Assembly: GCA_947566645.1 (NCBI GenBank)
Contig: CANOKL010000004.1
Span: forward strand, 1-64,000
Reading direction: 5' to 3'
From: an uncultured Lachnospiraceae bacterium
GTDB taxonomy: Bacteria; Bacillota; Clostridia; Lachnospirales; Lachnospiraceae
DNA: 64,000 nucleotides
In this document: in pieces, positions 62,246 to 64,000 of the stretch
How positions within the stretch are numbered: position 1 is the first letter of the stretch
How the letters are laid out: every line of letters begins with the position of its first letter
Made by a program: the position numbers and the translations under genes
Notes under the pieces: generated by a model
The model's database searches: none
What the model saw: only the letters and a program-made list of their open reading frames with translations
What the model was told of the DNA's origin: nothing

Positions 62246-62307
62246 AGGCAGAGAAAAACGTAACTGGGCAGTCTGTCTGAACTGTTACAGGAAGATGGAG
62301 GAATGAC

Positions 62308-62580
62308 ATGAAAAAATGCATTATTACCGTAGTAGGTAAAGATAAGGTTGGGATTATCGCAAAGGTATGTGTGTATCTGGCAGAGACGAATATTAATATA
62401 CTGGATATCTCCCAGACAATTGTAGATGGTTATTTTAATATGATGGCCATTGTGGATGTGACAAACAGTACGAAAGAGATTGCATCAGTGGCACAGGAGC
62501 TGGAAGGACTTGGCTTTTCAATCGGAGTCAATATTCACTGTCAGAGAGAAGAGATCTTTGAGAAAATGCACCGTCTGTAA
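62308..62580 (+). CDS. ACT-domain protein (UPF0237)
   Basis: 90 residues forming a single ACT domain (CIITVVGKDKVGIIAKVCVYL, then ILDISQTIVDGYFNMMAIVDV). ACT domains bind amino acids and regulate enzymes. This family is nearly always encoded just before the UPF0210/PFL gene, as here, and is thought to regulate it. The start follows GGAGGAATG. Confidence 0.92.
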   Translation: MKKCIITVVGKDKVGIIAKVCVYLAETNINILDISQTIVDGYFNMMAIVDVTNSTKEIASVAQELEGLGFSIGVNIHCQREEIFEKMHRL

Positions 62581-62679
62581 ATCGGATCGTGCAAAACAAA
62601 GTGCGAAGCCCTTTGGGGCATCTCTTCAGATGATGGGCGAAGCCAGGGGATAACAGGAAAATAGAACCAGGAGGATGCA

Positions 62680-64000
62680 ATGATTAATATATATGAGGTC
62701 AAAGAGACCCAGCACATGATTGAGCAGGAGAATCTGGATGTCCGCACGATTACGCTGGGGATCAGTCTTTTGGACTGTATAGATTCGGATCTTGACAGGC
62801 TGAATGATAAGATTTACAAAAAGATAACAGAGACAGCAAGGAACCTTGTATCAGTAGGAGAGCAGATTGAAAGAGAGTATGGAGTTCCGATTGTAAATAA
62901 GCGGATCTCGGTTACACCCGCAGGACTCATAGGAGGTGCGGCATGCAGATGTCCGGAGGATTATGTGAAGCTTGCCAGGACACTTGATGCGGCGGCAAAG
63001 GAGGTCGGCGTGAACTTTATCGGCGGGTATTCGGCGCTTGTGTCGAAAGCCATGACAGAAAGCGACAGGAATCTGATCCATTCCATACCGGAGGCTCTTG
63101 CGGTGACAGAACGAGTCTGCAGTTCAGTCAATGTAGGCTCCACCAGGACAGGTATCAATATGGATGCCGTACGTCTCTGCGGCGAGATTGTAAAGAAGAC
63201 GGCTGAGGCAACGAAGGAGAGAGATTCCCTCGGATGTGCCAAGCTTGTGATATTCTGTAATGCACCGGATGATAATCCCTTTATGGCCGGAGCCTTCCTT
63301 GGCGTGACGGAGGGAGATGCAGTCATTAATGTAGGGGTCAGCGGTCCGGGTGTTGTGAAGCGGGCTCTTAAGAAGGTCCGGGGCAAAGGCTTTGAGGAGC
63401 TCTGTGAGACCATTAAAAAGACTGCATTCAAAGTGACAAGAGTCGGACAGCTGGTTGCAGGAGAGGCTTCAAAGAGGCTGGGAGTTCCATTTGGGATTGT
63501 GGATCTGTCCCTTGCCCCGACGCCGGCAGTGGGCGACAGTGTGGCAGAGATCCTGGAGGAGATCGGTCTGGAGCGTGTTGGCGCACCGGGAACAACGGCA
63601 GCCCTTGCCCTGTTAAATGACCAGGTAAAAAAAGGCGGCGTTATGGCATCCTCCTACGTGGGAGGCTTAAGCGGCGCATTCATACCGGTCAGCGAGGACC
63701 AGGGAATGATTGACGCAGTAAATGAAGGGGCTCTTACTTTAGAAAAGCTGGAGGCCATGACCTGTGTATGCTCGGTAGGACTGGATATGATCGCAATTCC
63801 AGGAAAGACGAAGGCATCCGCCATATCCGGAATCATTGCAGACGAGATGGCGATCGGCATGGTAAACCAGAAGACAACAGCAGTGCGTCTGATTCCGGTA
63901 ATCGGAAAAGATGTGGGAGAGACGGCAAGCTTCGGAGGCCTTCTCGGATATGCCCCCATCATGCCGGTCAATCAATTCGACTGCAGCACCTTTATAAACC
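62680..64000 (+). CDS. PFL family protein (UPF0210/DUF711), cut by window end
   Basis: 440 codons before the window edge; the full protein is about 450, so only the last few residues are missing. The family is related to pyruvate formate-lyase by fold prediction but has no settled function. Landmarks are [20 protein letters not shown] (about 6), [45 protein letters not shown] and [19 protein letters not shown]. The ATG at 62680 follows AGGAGG. It pairs with the ACT gene upstream. Confidence 0.93.
   Translation, partial: MINIYEVKETQHMIEQENLDVRTITLGISLLDCIDSDLDRLNDKIYKKITETARNLVSVGEQIEREYGVPIVNKRISVTPAGLIGGAACRCPEDYVKLARTLDAAAKEVGVNFIGGYSALVSKAMTESDRNLIHSIPEALAVTERVCSSVNVGSTRTGINMDAVRLCGEIVKKTAEATKERDSLGCAKLVIFCNAPDDNPFMAGAFLGVTEGDAVINVGVSGPGVVKRALKKVRGKGFEELCETIKKTAFKVTRVGQLVAGEASKRLGVPFGIVDLSLAPTPAVGDSVAEILEEIGLERVGAPGTTAALALLNDQVKKGGVMASSYVGGLSGAFIPVSEDQGMIDAVNEGALTLEKLEAMTCVCSVGLDMIAIPGKTKASAISGIIADEMAIGMVNQKTTAVRLIPVIGKDVGETASFGGLLGYAPIMPVNQFDCSTFIN

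Overview
The window reads as chromosome of a Gram-positive gut clostridium, most likely family Lachnospiraceae. The signs are the Firmicutes gene order ylxM-ffh-rpsP-khpA-rimM-trmD-rplS-lepB-rbgA-lepB-rnhB-yraN, strong AGGAGG ribosome binding sites, sigma-A type promoters with 17-bp spacers, a biotin-dependent Na+-pump decarboxylase operon, BspA-type leucine-rich-repeat surface proteins, and intergenic repeat families that I associate with Lachnospiraceae genomes. The species cannot be fixed from the sequence alone.

Layout. 1-9.8 kb: core translation, secretion and ribosome-maturation operon, ending in pgeF and an MscS channel. 9.87-9.95 kb: tRNA-Thr(CGU) on the minus strand. 10.1-12.2 kb: a TrkH/TrkA potassium uptake pair. 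12.5-15.4 kb (minus): a secreted LRR/lipase-like/Big_2 protein. 15.9-17.0 kb: an AAA-ATPase-like gene that lacks its usual C-terminal part. 17.2-18.7 kb (minus): an ABC permease and ATPase with no substrate-binding protein. 18.87-25.52 kb: an AT-rich accessory block with an AgrA/AgrC-like two-component pair, three membrane proteins, an ABC ATPase, a membrane-anchored LRR-like protein and a wrecked nuclease-family gene. This block is bracketed by a 42-bp direct repeat. 25.6-34.6 kb: housekeeping and metabolic genes (queH, argH, asd, ppk1, topB, a beta-helix transferase, mgsA). 34.6-39.7 kb: a 1692-residue secreted LRR/Big_2 protein. 40-45 kb: a Na+/solute symporter, a 2-isopropylmalate synthase fused to an AraC-type DNA-binding domain, and an amidohydrolase, all separated by GGGGACGGGG palindromic elements. 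45.3-52.4 kb: aminopeptidase P, an FtsX-type ABC transporter and a POT peptide transporter. 52.7-58.0 kb: the Na+-pumping decarboxylase/transcarboxylase operon. 58.2-64 kb: polA, coaE, a WalJ-like hydrolase, an ACT protein and a PFL/UPF0210 gene cut by the window end.

Themes. Potassium uptake, decarboxylase-driven Na+ export and a Na+/solute symporter form a plausible ion-coupling set. The amidohydrolase, aminopeptidase P and POT transporter suggest use of proline-containing peptides. The most unusual items are the LeuA-AraC fusion, which may be a leucine-sensing regulator; the bracketed LytTR/ABC/LRR cassette with its own candidate operator; and a pair of identical 132-bp MITEs, each with an 8-bp target duplication, one of them inserted inside a member of another dispersed repeat family.
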